Source of the DNA: Merluccius polli
Lineage: Eukaryota; Chordata; Actinopteri; Gadiformes; Merlucciidae
Assembly (NCBI GenBank): GCA_030340625.1
Contig: JAOPHQ010005135.1
Location: forward strand, 109,501-173,500
Direction of reading: 5' to 3'
Length of the DNA stretch: 64,000 bases
The position numbers and the translations under genes were made by a program. The stretch's first letter is position 1, and each line of letters starts with the position of its first letter. Shown in pieces: positions 40,551-54,700 of the stretch. Under the pieces are notes generated by a model that worked only from the letters and a program-made list of their open reading frames with translations, was not told the DNA's origin and made no database searches.

Positions 40551-43500
40551 TTATGTGGATTGCATGCACCCAAAGGGACCTCTGCGCTGGGAGCGTCACA
40601 CAGTGAAACGCTACTCCATAGTCCGTACGTGAGCTCACCTTTCCCTGAGAAGGTCGAGCCTCACCCCGTCATCTGCTTCCTCCGGCTGGGTTTTGGGCAG
40701 TGCACCCTCTCTCTCGTTCTACAATGCTGCCCATTATACGCTCGGCAACACCTTGACCATCCTCTCGGCCGCACTGTCCTGTGTCAGCTGGCCAGTGTGG
40801 CAGCGCCGGCGGGGATTGTTTTTGTCAGAGAGGCCTTTTGACGCAGTGACTTAAAGCGCTGGCTCTTCCCTCCAATGCTAGAGAGGGGAGAGCCGATCAA
40901 AGTGGGTCCAGACAATTGGCTGGAGGAGGTAGTGTGCATTGTTATTGTCTAGGAGTGTGTGTATTTCTAATATACACACAGGCAGTAACGTCAGAACAAA
41001 ATGGCACGAGTCAATGTGCAACGTTTATTACCGCATCCCCAATGAAAGCAGATGTCGGCAAGGTTATATTGTAGCCTAATATCTGGCTATGGCTGGACGC
41101 TACCGTTTGTTGCTGTAAACTTTAATTATTGACCCAAAGCAACATTAGAACGAAGTCCGCATCCGTGTTGTTGCTGTGTTTCACAGAGAGGATAAGGATT
41201 AATTAACAACCCCGTCGTATACAACATCCTTCCTTCCATGCAAGTGATCCACAGCCTGAAATAAATGGGCATACTCTTCTTTATAAACTTTATAATAATT
41301 CATAGCGCGAGCACAGGGCAAGCACACCGGCTAGTATATACACCGGTCGTCATGTCGCCAGTACAGATGGTGCCGTAGATAGATTGAGTTAGCTAAGCAA
41401 AACGCAAAGAACTTGCTCAACTATTTGCACACTTAATAGGTGTGTCCTTTAACCGCATGCGTATGTGTTCATACACAACACATTTAATCTGTATTGCTCC
41501 ATCGTGAGCATTGCATTTCCCTGAAACTGCCCGTTTCCTTGCTTGAACCGTGCGCTTCAGGATGCAGTCTTACAACAGTCGGAGTGAAAAAAGGCTTTTA
41601 AACCTGCTCTCGCACAGCAGTCCGCCACTCCCACTTGCCTTTGCCTTTTTTCCAAACCAGCGGCTCAGCCACACGAGTGTAAAACAACACCCTCGGACCT
41701 CCATTTTGGATCGGCACTTTCTCCCTTTTACTGTGCTCTGGAGCTGAGCAGAGAGAGAGAGAGAGAGAGGAGGCGAACAAGGTCCTATATAGGATGTGCC
41801 CCAACCTCCCCTTTTACCACCAAGCACCGTGTGTTCATGAGAAGCGGATGTAAATAAACTCAGAGTTGCACGAAATCAAACAATCAGGCTTTTGTATGCG
41901 TGCGCCATTTGTTTGTCTTCTTTTATCATTGGCAGTGCATGCCTGGAGAAGAGGAAGGAGAGGGGCGGAGGGCATTGATGACAACCGAGATAAGGGAGCG
42001 CATTTGTTTGCTGCCCGAGTCGAAACCCTTGTTTTAATGTTTACCTTTTGATATTGAACATTTTCATACTGTCGGCCAGGCCTGTATTTATTTATTGTCT
42101 CACAGTTTCGCTTGAAACTCATTTTGCACCGAAGTTCCTGATAAAATGAGAAAATACTAGATACTTTTCAAGTAAAGTATTTAATTCACACAGGGGTAGG
42201 CTTCACCGTGTGGTTGTTTTATATAGACTATTCATTTATTGCATTACCAGAGAACATGCTGTAATCGTGAGATATTAAAAGATCGGAGATATTAAATGAC
42301 AAAATCTTCAGGATAGAAGATTTTGGCCGTATCACCCCGGCCCTAATTGGGGGGGGGGGGGGGGGGGAACAAGTGGAAAGTAAGCGAGCCTATACTAGGA
42401 TGGTGTTGGAGATGTGTGAAGGGTTAGCATGCAGGAGAAGGGAGGGAAGGCAGGAGCATGGAGGATGGGGGTGAGACCCAGCGAGAGAGAGGGCAGGGAC
42501 CGGGGTGGGAGGGGGGGGAGAGACACATCCAGAAATAGCTTGTTATGGTCTCTGGTTGAGCCTCTGCCAGAGCCGTCTGTTGCTCCTCTCCTTCCTGTGG
42601 CACTATCGCACGCTCCCTCCGAGCCGTTCGTCCATTCAGCTGGAGATCACTCGACGCTCCTCGGCTCAAAGAAGACAATCTTAATACAGGCTGCCAAACC
42701 GCAAATGTATTTGCTAATTGTTATTACGCTGTCTGGCCTGTAACCCCCCCCCCCCCCCCCCCCCCAAGTCTGCGTGTTTCCCTGCGTGTTTAGCATTCCA
42801 GGTCTAACTGCTGGCTTTTTAATGAGCCGATTCCTGGTTCCCCCTTTCTGTTTTCTGTTCACTAATGGTCATTTGAGATGATGCATTTCATACACAAGCA
42901 AGCGTCTCAAAGATCCTTCGCGCAAAGCAATAAAAGCGCTGACATTGAATTGCAAAACTGAAAACAAGTGCATTCAATTAAAATCAATGGATGAATGGAT
43001 AATTAAGCATCAGTATTTTTGCTATTCCACCTTCCCCTCCATTTGGTCTTTCTCTTCCTGGTCCTCATGACCAACAAGAGAAGCTGACAGACACCAACTT
43101 GAGGATGACCCCAAGAACAAAAGATGAACAACCACTTACACACACATGCACGCGCACATGGTGACACGCAGGCTTAATTAAAGTGATGGACAACACAAAC
43201 TCGTGATTTACTTCTAAAACATCATCCCAACGACCGCCTCCATTTCGGGGCCATAGGATCATTGTAATGTTAGTTATTGTGTTGGTCGTCATGTTTTTTT
43301 TGGTCATTGTTTAGTCATTATATATGAAATGATTTGTCATTTCGGGGAGACTTTGTTGTGAAATTTGTTTTGCGTAGACGTCCTTTTGTAAGGACATCGC
43401 TACTAATGCGGTTAAAGTCTTTTTTTTCTATATTGTCCTTTGAGCCAATTTGTGAGCCACTTTGTGGAGGCCTCATAGTGGCTTTGATAAAAGCGTAGAT

Positions 43501-44520
43501 AAAAGGGAACATATCTAGATGTTCTTAATGTCTCCCGCAAACAAGAAAGGTCATGGTTTGTGAATCTATGTCCAGTAGTGTACCGTCCACTGCGAGTTTG
43601 TAATCTGCTTTTTAAAACCGTAGGCGGTGGAGCTACAGCTGTGGAGGGAACTTTGTCAGAACACAGCCAAATTCTGTATCTCGGCATCATATTGTTATTT
43701 AGTATCATATTATTATTTTCATTAATATGCGTCTTGTACACTATACCCTACGTTATTTATTCAGGCCCAGTTGTTTGTTGGAGTGATCGTTAAATACAAA
43801 ATGGCAGCCGAGCACATCCCAACTCATGGTATTGTCATGTGATCACGGCCAGTCTCTTGTTTGTGCTCATTTTCATGAGGTTGCTTTGCGTATCGCTTCT
43901 CCCCGTGCAGGGATGCCAGACTAGACACTCGGTGTACATAATTAAGCACAAGGCAACTCCACAGATTGACCAAAGTGAATCAGAATAAATAGGTTTGTTA
44001 TTGCGTCAGATAAATGTTTGAATATATATCAGCGATGTGCTGATATTCTGAATGACCATCAGGACCTTCGATCTTCTGGCCACAGTCGCGAGTCTTTCAG
44101 CTGGGGGGTTGTTGTCTTTGCACCTTTCAGTAAACACCATTGATTTCATTTGTTGGAAATAGACCTGCCGTACGTTACATGAATAATCAACATAATGTGA
44201 CGGGCCGCCGAACAACTTGTCCATGGGTGGACAGAAGGTTGCTTCATATTCTCTTATTTCCTTGACACAGCGCACACATCACACAGCATCGCATTGCTTT
44301 AAGCTATTTTGCAGAGGACAATAAACGTTTTTATACTTGGAAGGAAAGATGATAAATTATTCTAGCTACCGTGATTAGATCTAAGCGCCGTCCCATGGTC
44401 TCCATGAATAGATTACAGAGTGGACCAGGGCAATATCCAGCCTGTTTTTATCTGAAATATCAAGAACACCAGAGTTTCTCCTCCGATTTTGTTTCCAGCA
44501 GCGGTGCTGAGGTGTGTGTG
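40551..44520. other. RABGAP1: RABGAP1 intron 1 segment without recognised genes
   Basis: Holds (GA)n at 41751-41769, poly-G at 42350-42367, poly-C at 42745-42766 and the MITE fragment at 42270-42335. Short ORFs show no family similarity that I recognise and no splice logic. Confidence 0.45.
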
Positions 44521-44529
44521 AGGTGCACT

Positions 44530-44800
44530 ATGTTGATGTGCATCGATGTACATTGCTGATGTGCGAGTGCAGCTGATGTGCGCGTGCACAGGGCTGATAT
44601 GCGTGTGCGCGTGCGTGTGCGCATGCACAGTGCTGATGTGCGTGTGCACAGTGCTGATGTGCGCGTGCGTGTGCGCATGCACAGTGCTGATGTGCGCGTG
44701 CGTGCGCGCATGCACAGTGCTGATGTGCGCGTGCGTGTGCGCGTGCACAGTGCTGATGTGTGCGTGCACAGTGCTGATGTGCATGTGCACAGACAGGTTT
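44530..44800. repeat. GTGCGCGTGC / CAGTGCTGAT minisatellite with Z-DNA potential
   Basis: Units such as GATGTGCGCGTGCGTGTGCG and CATGCACAGTGCT repeat across about 270 bp. Long alternating purine-pyrimidine (GTGCGCGTGCGTGTGCGC) runs can adopt left-handed helix. ORFs here are artefacts. Confidence 0.9.
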
Positions 44801-45564
44801 TAGTGTGATCAATGATCACACTAAAACAACATATAACAACATGAAATATTTCATGTAAATACCGTTTTCTGTCTGCAGTTTGTAGCCATCCCATTGTCCG
44901 GGTTTCATAATACTGTTGCTTCTGCTTACTGTTGCTTCTGCTTATGTAGGATACTTTCTATTACCGGTATTAAATGTATCGTTGTGATACCTTTTCTCTT
45001 TATGCTTTCTACATTTAGTCCAAAGCCATTAATGAGCTAATGCCACCTACAGTATCGTCATGCGTTTTTTATTCTTCTATAGCGGAACAATATTTTGCTC
45101 TCAGTATTTTTCCACAGTACTTCTCCAATGACAATAGTGATAATGTAACTATTGTGGGGGGTGCCGTAGGGGGCACCTATGATATACGTTTTTAAATACA
45201 ACAACAACAACAACAACAACAACATCATTCTAAATTATAATTTTTTTTGCATGGCCGCTTGCACTAGCGGCACTGCGCCACTGCTGCATGTAGGAAACAC
45301 TGCTGCGTTCATGTAGGGGAAAAACGGGTTTATTTTTTTGTTTTCTATTTTTCAACTGGGGACAACCTTGCTGGTCCCTCGCCAGCAGGCCCAGCAGAAA
45401 AGCTTTTACATGAACATCATCTCATGGCTTTTTCTTCCATCTTTTGTTTTCTTTCTCTAGGTGATTTTGCTCATCCTCCTCCACCACCACCTCCTCCTCC
45501 CTCCCTCCCTCTCTCCTCCTCTCATTCATGAGTGTTGGTGCGTGGCCGGGCTTCAGCAGCAAGC

Positions 45565-45726
45565 ATGGACGACAAGGTGTCTGTGGGGAAGGTTAGCGTT
45601 TCCTCAGACTCTGTGTCCACGCTGAACAGCGAGGACTTTGTCCTGGTGTCCCGGCTGGGCGACGACCACACGCCCCCGTCCACCACCACCAATAACGGTA
45701 GCGACGACGAGAAGCCTGGACTGAAG
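45565..45726 (+). CDS. RABGAP1: RABGAP1 exon 2, first coding
   Basis: Residues 1-54. The exon starts at 45461 (acceptor TTCTCTAG) with 104 nt of 5'UTR, then ATG at 45565. SSDSVSTLNSEDFVLVSR and NNGSDDEKPGLK match human nearly exactly. The donor is CTGAAG|GTAAGC, phase 0. Confidence 0.96.
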
Positions 45727-48700
45727 GTAAGCGCGGCCGGCCGGCCCGGTGCGGGTCACCCAGAGACGCCCGGCGACCAGGCCGGGACCAGGAGAGCTGC
45801 AGATAAAATGTATATGCAGCTGCTTTCAAAATGTTATGTTTAAAGTGTGTGAAAAAATATTTGTTAACATAATTCTGCTGGCCAGTGAGTACTAAATCTG
45901 GTTATAATTGCACAAAGCTGTTTGAAATTACATTAAAAAAAAAAAAAAAACATTTCTAAATAATATTAGGAAGTAAGGCTGCACAATATTTATTTCTATC
46001 ATGATATCAATTGCCACAATTGGCAGTTGAGAAGTAAAAGCACTAATCTTATTTAATGCACAGGTCTACGTTGAAAAGTAAATCTATTTACCAATAGAGT
46101 CTCACATAAGTCATCATTTCTGCTTCTCCGACTCCCGATAGTTAATGCTTCATTTGCAGCACATGCGCTTTGAGTGACCTCCAAATAAAGCGCTATATAA
46201 ATCCAATCAATTATTATTATTATTATTATGCGTTAAAGAATGCATTCAAATGCATGTGTGTTTTAATGCTGTATCACAACACACCACAGCTTCGCCATAC
46301 CATACACGTTTATGGGATATTGGATATTTTTGTCACGTTATGTGGCCCTAGTAGGACCTCATGAACTCATATCCTTACATTCTAGAGGGATGGGCTTTAA
46401 GGCGGCACCAAAAACCATCGCTACAGACATCATCTGCACACTCGGTTAACAGGAGCTTTGTGTTGTGTTGCCTACTCCCATCCCACACCATGTCAAAGCA
46501 TCTCAAAGTGCAAGCAACCTCAGGCTTCACTCCACCGGCCTCACGCTCTGTAACAGCTGACCGCTCCACCGGCCTCACGCTCTGTAACAGCTGACCGCTC
46601 CACCGGCCTCACGCTCTGTAACAGCTGACCGCTCCACCGGCCTCACGCTCTGTAACAGCTGACCCCGCCATCGGCCTCACGCTCTGTAACAGCTGACCCC
46701 GCCATCGGCCTCACGCTCTGTAACAGCTGACCCCGCCATCGGCCTCACGCTCTGTAACAGCTGACCCCGCCATCGGCCTCACGCTCTGTAACAGCTGACC
46801 CCGCCATCGGCCTCACGCTCTGTAACAGCTGACCCCGCCATCGGCCTCACGCTCTGTAACAGCTGACCGCGCCACCGGCCTCACGCCCTGTAACAGCTAA
46901 CCACTCCACGCTTCGCCCTTTTGTTAAAACATCGCCCACCTCACGCGTCTCTTCTTCCAGTGGCCTCGACGTTGTGTCTCTTCTTCACTGGCTTCTTGTG
47001 TAACGTCACCGAGAGTAGATTATCTAGAGAAAGAGCAGAGACGGTGTTATGATGAATGAATAAAGACATTTGATACGCATCCATTATGCCGCAGGTTCGG
47101 TCATTTGGTGTTAACAGTCTTAACGTACTAGAGCCGGGAGATAAATGATCCCATGCTCCCCGTGTTATAAATGAAGACATTATCATAATCGTTGATGATG
47201 TTAAGAAAGATTAACTGACAAGGTAACTGTTGTTGTTGAGTACAATTGAGCAGAGCTGACAGTCAGGTTGAGCTGGTGCCGTTGCCCCGGCAATGTTAAA
47301 CAAGGCTAATGTAGTTAGCGGCAGTGCCGTTGTGAGGCATGAGAATAATGCTATGTGCTACGCTATATGTGCTATTCTACGTGTGGATAGGGTGCATCTT
47401 GCGTGGAGCATGGAGACGGGTCGTTTATAGCGATTTGTCCCTCCGGTGGGGGGGGGGGGGGGGTTCAGATTTCTCCTCTTCTCTCGTCTAGGTTACACGT
47501 TCGGCATCCCGTCCCATTTCCCAGTTCAGGTTGTGCTAAATTAGATTTGTATACGTTTGACCACAGCACAGTTCGGTGCATTGTTTTTGTGACTGTCGCT
47601 TGCAGTGCTCTGGCTCGACTTTAAACTGTGAGTTGTGAAGCGACCAGCAGGGGGCGCCATTGTAGCAGAGGCGGTAGCATCCTCATGTTCCAGACAAAAA
47701 ACAAAAAAGGCAGACTTTACATTGTATTCGTTGCTGGAGATTTTGCCGAGAGATGTTTTACAGAACAATAAACTTTGTTGAATCAAATAGTCGATGAGGT
47801 GCTGTGCGCTATGCGGCAGTTGAGAGGAGAACGACTACTCGGCATCCATGCTGTTCGTTCAGCGGGGGACGTCTCCATCTTTTCAACCATTGTTATTGTC
47901 ACTTTTATGTTTTTGGTTTTCATCCACGTCAGCATCAGGCGACATCCCCCCCCCCCCCACACACACCATCCAAGAGAGGAAGAAGTCAGTGTGTCTAAAC
48001 TTGTTGTTTGTTATGCAGGTGATTTCTGAGGAAGGGGTCAGCTTTAAGGTCAGTTTCCCCTCCCCCCACACACCCTCACCACCCCCCACCCCTCTGCACT
48101 CCCGTGATGTAGTTCTGTGGTGATTCTGTCTGTGCTTTATGCTGTCACTGTGGTTGTTGTTGTTGTTGTATTTTTTGAAATGGCTCGTGATGATTGGCTG
48201 TGTGGTTAGACTGTGGATACGCCTTTCTTCTCCGTCTGCTCCATCTATGTCTACCTGGGTCACGGTCTGACCCCCCCCCCGCCCCCCCCATACGCAACTC
48301 TAACTGACATTATAGCCGTGCAGGATCATGTTATGGTATTTACAAGATCACATGGAAACTTTTAGAGTAATCTTTGAGATGATTGAACCCTAATCACATG
48401 TTTTTATGTGTCATGTTTGCCGGGGTGCTGAATTGTTGACCTATTTGTGCATTTTTTTTGTGCAACTTTAATCTTGGTGCTAATTTGCTGTCTTTAGCTC
48501 TTTGATTGCCCTGGCTTGCAGGCTCTTCTGCTATATATTATGTATGATTCTGTGACTGACTCGCCCACTGTCACTGATTTGACTTCTAAATCAATGCAAA
48601 CAAATTCTAAACATAAATACACACAACAATGCATTAAAAACAAATCGAGTACAATGTTGAGAAACGGTGAATGATAAACATATATGTACACACAACTACG

Positions 48701-51700
48701 ATACGCAGGAGGACATTCGCTACCTTAGGCCGAGTCCTACGTTTATATGCGTGTTTTGTGTCTGTTCTTATATGTGTGTTTCTGTGTCATGCGTGCGTGC
48801 ATGTGCGTGTGTGTGTGTGTCTGCATGTGTGTTTGTGTGTGTGTGTGTCTGCATGTGTGTGTACGTGTGCGTGTGTGTGTGTGTGTGTGTGCATGGCAGA
48901 TCGTGGGTAACGGTAGTGAGCAGCAGCTCCAGAAGGAGCTGGAGGATGTGCTGATGGAGCCGCCTGTAGCCGGTGCCGGCGTAGCGAAGCCGGGACCGGT
49001 GGACCCGGCCGCGGACCCGGCCGGCGGGGGTGACCGCGGACTCCCCACGGCCGTGCTGCCCGGGGCTGATCCGCTTAGCGCACCCCCGTCTATGGTGGAC
49101 ACGGTCCTGCCCGGGGCTGACCCGCTTAGCGCACCCCCGTCTACGGTGAACATGGTCCTGCCCGGGGCGGACCCGCTAAGTGCACCCCCATCTGTGGTGG
49201 ACATGGTCCTGCCCGTACAGGGGTCCCAGGAGGGCGAGCTGAATGAGAGGTCCTACAGGGGTGAGTACTGAAAGAGATGTCCAGTAGGGCTGCAACTCCT
49301 CTTTATTTTCATAGATTAATCAAACGCTAATTGAATCGATTAATTGAAATAATTTAGTCTAGAAAATGTCATAAATAATAGCAAATGCCATCACAAGTTA
49401 CCAGAGTCCAAAGTGATGTCTTAAATTTGCTTGCTTTAGCTGGCAAGCAGCCAAGAAAAACTAAAGTATTCATATTATAATGAGCCATGAACCAAGCAAT
49501 TGAATTTCTGAAGCATCAAGCAGCAAATGTTTGGTATGTGTACTTGATAAATGACCTGATTAATTAACGATTAAATGTTTTTAAATTTCAATTAATGCCG
49601 ACTAACCAACTAATCGTCGCAGCCCCGATGTCCAGCCGTCCATATCCTGTTCTATCCACCTAACAAACTGTCTCCGCCCCAGCCGACGAGTCGTCCCCGG
49701 AGTCCAGCCCGGGGACGCCCTTCCCGGACGAGGACAGCGTGTCGTTCAGCCAGCTGACGTACCTGGGCTGCGCCTCGGTCAACGCGCCGCGCAGCGAGGT
49801 GGAGGCGCTGCGCATGATGAACATCCTGCGCGGGCAGTGCACCCTGCCGCTGGACGTGGTGCTGTCCGTGCCGGCCGTCTCCGAGGGCACCGTAAGGTGA
49901 GCGGACTTCCTGTCGGCGGCGGAGGCGGCAATCGCCTTTTTGTTGGAAGCCTAGAAAAGAGTCTGCGCCTAAACGCGTGACGTCGAGCGCTCAATGGCGA
50001 GGCGATGCGGCGGGCAAAGCGTTTGTTGACGATGACAAAATCCTACTGTGTTAAAAAGCGTTCTGTGCGATCGGCGCCTCGCCTTGTACATCGTACCGTG
50101 TTGAGTAGACCTCGGGAAGGGGTCATGTGGCTCCGCCCACATTTCCACGGTGACCGGCCACATTGTCTCCATTACTTCCCTATGGGGAAGACGAAGGTTA
50201 GCTTTCATGTAGTCGTCAGTGTCGACGTTGAATAAAAAAAAAAAAAAAATGTTGTGTTGCCGTATCCATTTCGAAGTCAAATCACAGATTCGGCCAACGG
50301 CACCCTATTAACCGTTACCCTGACGATGAGTCTCGCTGGGTTGCTGCGGATCCGGTGCCGTGGTTCCTCTGCCATATATGGGTGTAGCATTTATGCTAGC
50401 CTCGTGAAGTCATCCAGATATTCAAGTGTGCGTTTCTCAATGAATATCCTGCTGAATCCGACTGGAAGTAGAGCAAAAACACGACAACACCTCTGAGAAA
50501 AGCTTTCCGTGAAAATCTCTCTTCTTCATCTTTTAACATCGTTATACGGTCTATTTAATATAAAACGGTTTCGATTGGCCCGTGGATAGCTACACTTTCC
50601 TCGGGTGCCGCCGTTGTTTTAACAATATCCGCAGACTTGCGGTGCTCTTCCCCATGAAGCGAAGCTCCTCCCCCTGAGCGCTGATTGGTCCTCGCGTGCC
50701 AAGCGTTTTAGCACGCTCTCTGCGGACTGATCTGCAGAGAGCAACATCATGTGAAGTCGGAGATCAGGATGGTCTCACGACCTGGCTACCTTGCGCAGTT
50801 ATGTATGGACACACACACACACACCTCCTCGAAGGGTGGGCAAGCCAACATGTGTGTTTCCCTGTAGGTTGCTGGACCCCCACACCAGCACAGAGATCGC
50901 CAACTACCCCATCTACAAGATCCTGTTCTGCGTCCGCGGCCACGACGGCACCACCGAGAGCGACTGCTTCGCCTTCACCGAGAGCCACTTCAACTCGGAG
51001 ATCTTCAGGATCCACGTCTTCCGCTGCCAGATCCAAGAGGCGGTGAGACTCACTTATTGATTTTACCGTCATGAGCGTGAGGTTCGATACCACACACACA
51101 CACACACACAAACACACGTGAAACAATACATCAGCTGGTGTTCTTACATAATGCATTACATTTAGGTATGATTTACAATGTACCGAATTCAATACTATGG
51201 TGAGGTGCAAAACAGGAAAATTAAATCTTGGACACAACAGCGCAACAAAATATGCTCGGAATGAATGGCAACTTCCCTGCTGTTCCGATAGTGAACAGCA
51301 GGGGGTGAAAGAACCGTATTTTCAGAACTTTACACACACACGCACACACTTCCTGATCTGCACATCGGTCCTAAACTGCAGTTTATTGTCAACATCCTGA
51401 CCGTTGGTCTCTCTCTCTGGGTGAAACTGTGTGTCTCCTGTATTCCTCTCCTCTAAAATCATGACAGTCACGCACTTCACCAGACTAAGGCCTAAAAAAA
51501 GACCAGCATAGAACCTCTTCAGTCCTCAGTCTGGAGCCCTCCCTGTTTGACCAGAGGCTCTTCATCACTGCCTTTTACTTCCTGCTTCATTTTTTTAACA
51601 AAAAAGACAACAACAAAAAAGTCTTATTCACCAACCACATTTTAAATCTATTCACTTACTCACATCGACTTCTTAAAATACCAGTTTGTTTTCCATCCAG

Positions 51701-54700
51701 AACTAAGTGTTGTGGTGTCATGTAAGACCACATGATCTGTTTGGAGGTTAGTGATGCTGAGCAGTAATAGCTGAAGTAGTCTGGGGCTGCAACGATTAGC
51801 CGATGAATCAATTAGTCAACCGACGGAAAATGAATTGAATCGAATTTGTGTAATAGATTTAATCGTTTAGGTTCATTAACAAGTACAAATACCAAACATT
51901 TGCTGCTTGATGCGAAAGCAAGCAAATTTAAGACATCACTTTGGACTCATTTACTATTATTTATGACATTTTCTAGACAAAGTGATTAATCGAAAAAATG
52001 ATCGTTAGATTAATCGACCACTAAAATAATCGTGAGTTGCAGCCCTAAATATGTCCTGCCTGGCCATTGGTCAGCAGGAGGTTCCTCTTCAGCTGCAGTA
52101 TTTATCTCTAGGCGTGTTACCCCCTTCCTGGTAGCGGTTGACTGTTACCAGTATTGATGATGATCACTCCCCACCGCCCCCCCCCACCCCCCCCCACCCC
52201 ATCCCCCATGTGAGTCACATGGTCGTTTTATCTCGCCGCGCAGTGAGGACATCTGGAATCGAATTTGCACTCGCTTTTAATCCTCCTTTTGAACTGTGTG
52301 TAAGCCAGAGCTCTCCGAAGGTAGTGCTGGTGACTTACTGCAGATCGTTCTCCGAGCGGTCTTACAAGAGTTATCATTGACATGAACCAAATGAAACGGG
52401 GGAACGCCAGATCTCCCAGTGTAATCAGGGGTGACCCGGTGTTTCGAACACCGCGTACAAAGATGTCAGTAACAGACCCTCCATGGCACAGAACAACAAT
52501 GCTATTGTTCTCATCCTGAAAATAATTGTTTCTGATTCCTTTTGATTAGATTTTGTTTTGTTTTGTTTTAGTTTGAAGTCTGTGCCCCCCCCTCCATCTT
52601 GTCGCTCCACTTCCATCTTTCTTTATCCAGAAACCCAAACCTCCCCCGCACGCACACACACACACACGCACGCACACAAACACACACACACACACACACA
52701 CATACACACCACACCCCCCATGTAGATCCCCTAACATTTCCCGCTTGAGAAAACAAAGGCATTGTGTAGGGTGACTCAGACAACGAGTCACCCCCAAAAC
52801 AAAGCAGAAAAGGGAAGAACACTGAAAGTTATTGATAACAGCAGTTCCCCCTCACAGCACAACCCCCCCCCCCCCTCCAACCCCCCCCTCTGTTCTGGGG
52901 GTTTGAAATGGTTTTGGGACCCCCTGCGATCTCATGTAGAAATCGGTTTCAGCGGGCCAGCTGTGTCCTGCCGCTGCATGTTTTTGATTTGCTGTCTCAT
53001 CACGCACAGCAAAGACACACCAAAAGATACGACAAGTATATGACAGAGCGAGTTGAAATGATAATTCTGCTTTCTTTGTGGGAGTTGCCTCGCTCGGAGC
53101 AGGGCCATTTGGTCCGCTACGCAGCGCCGCGTTCCCTCTGCAGACCCGTACAACCATGTCCTCTCTGTGCAGAACCGTGCTCTCTGTGCAGAACCGTGTT
53201 CTCTGTGCAGAACCATATGGTCTGTGTTGGCAGTGAGCGTAACATGTTTTATCTCGGTATCGGAAGGAACACTTAATCCACCGTTACGGGCTTGGCCAGA
53301 TCTGCCAGATCTACCCATATAATGGTTATATTGGGACGTGAGAAGGGATACAGTCTGGGAATGAACTTGCCCCTAGTTCTTCTTTGGTCAAAGCCACATG
53401 ATAATTTCTTCATATTCTACAAAACGTGTGTGTGTGTGTGTGTATAATATAACGTTTCCCTGCTGCAGGTGAGTCGGATACTGTACAGCTTCGCCACCGC
53501 GTTCCGGCGGTCAGCAAAGAAGGCGTTGATGTCATCGCAGCAGGCCCCGCCCCTCACACCCGACAGTGACCTGTTCACCTTCACCGTCAGCCTGGAGATC
53601 AAAGAGGACGATGGCAAAGGCACCTTCAGGTGGGACACACACACACACACACACACTGTATAATCTGCTCTACCTCATTCATATGTGACACTCAAGAGAT
53701 CTTTGACACTGCATATTTTTACAATAACACAGCTGTGTGTTAAACGGTATAGTGACATAAAGTATTTTGTCTCATTTCCATTCTACATCAACTTTAGTTG
53801 AAGTGAACTCCTGGCAGCACTTCTGTAGTCTGGTGCAGTCTGGTGTCACTAAAAAAAACATGCATGGTATAATTCATCACTTTCTGACCTTTTATAGACA
53901 CCTTCTGCCCTCATGACCCCCTACACGCACACACACACACACACACACACATGCACGCACACAAACGCACTGCATGTGTGCTGGTGAATGTCCGGGTGTG
54001 AGGAAGAACATGTCTGTCAGGGGAGGGAGAGGGAGGCAGAGAAATGTATGTATATAGAGAGAGACGGATAGAGAAATAAAGGATATAGAGAGAGACGGAT
54101 AGAGAGAGAGAAAGGAAGAGATGATAAAAATAACACCAAAGTCCGTCGTCCATTTTGCTCCTTTTTCCATAGAGGTGAGACACGCACTTCCTCTCATTAA
54201 TCAACTCCTGTATGAGCCCTCCGTGGCTTTCACGACAAAGAGATGTGTTCATCATCATCATCATCACATCATCACAGACGCACATGAAGTCAAGCTACCA
54301 CATTCTTCTCACATCTTTGTTTTAGGAAGGAGGAAATGTACAATTTCTGTTGATATATAAGCGACCCCTCCTCCTCCTTTATACGTCTGACCTGAAGAGT
54401 ACATGCATACCAATAAGAATATTCTGAATATTATTCTTACTTATTTTTATTATTTCTGGGGACTGGGGGGGGGGGGGGGGGGGGGGGGTGGGGGGGGGGG
54501 CACGTCATTCCTCGAGTCATTTCCTCTCCCAATTTCCGACAAACTCACTGATTTGATTTTGCTGATACTCACCGATTTTCGATGATGGAGAGCCAAGGAA
54601 GTAGAGAAACATCTGTCTGCTTTGTGTTATTAATCCAGTGGCTGTGTTGATGACCCTTTAAGACCCATCATGCTTCCCCAGATTGTCACCAGAGCGTTGT

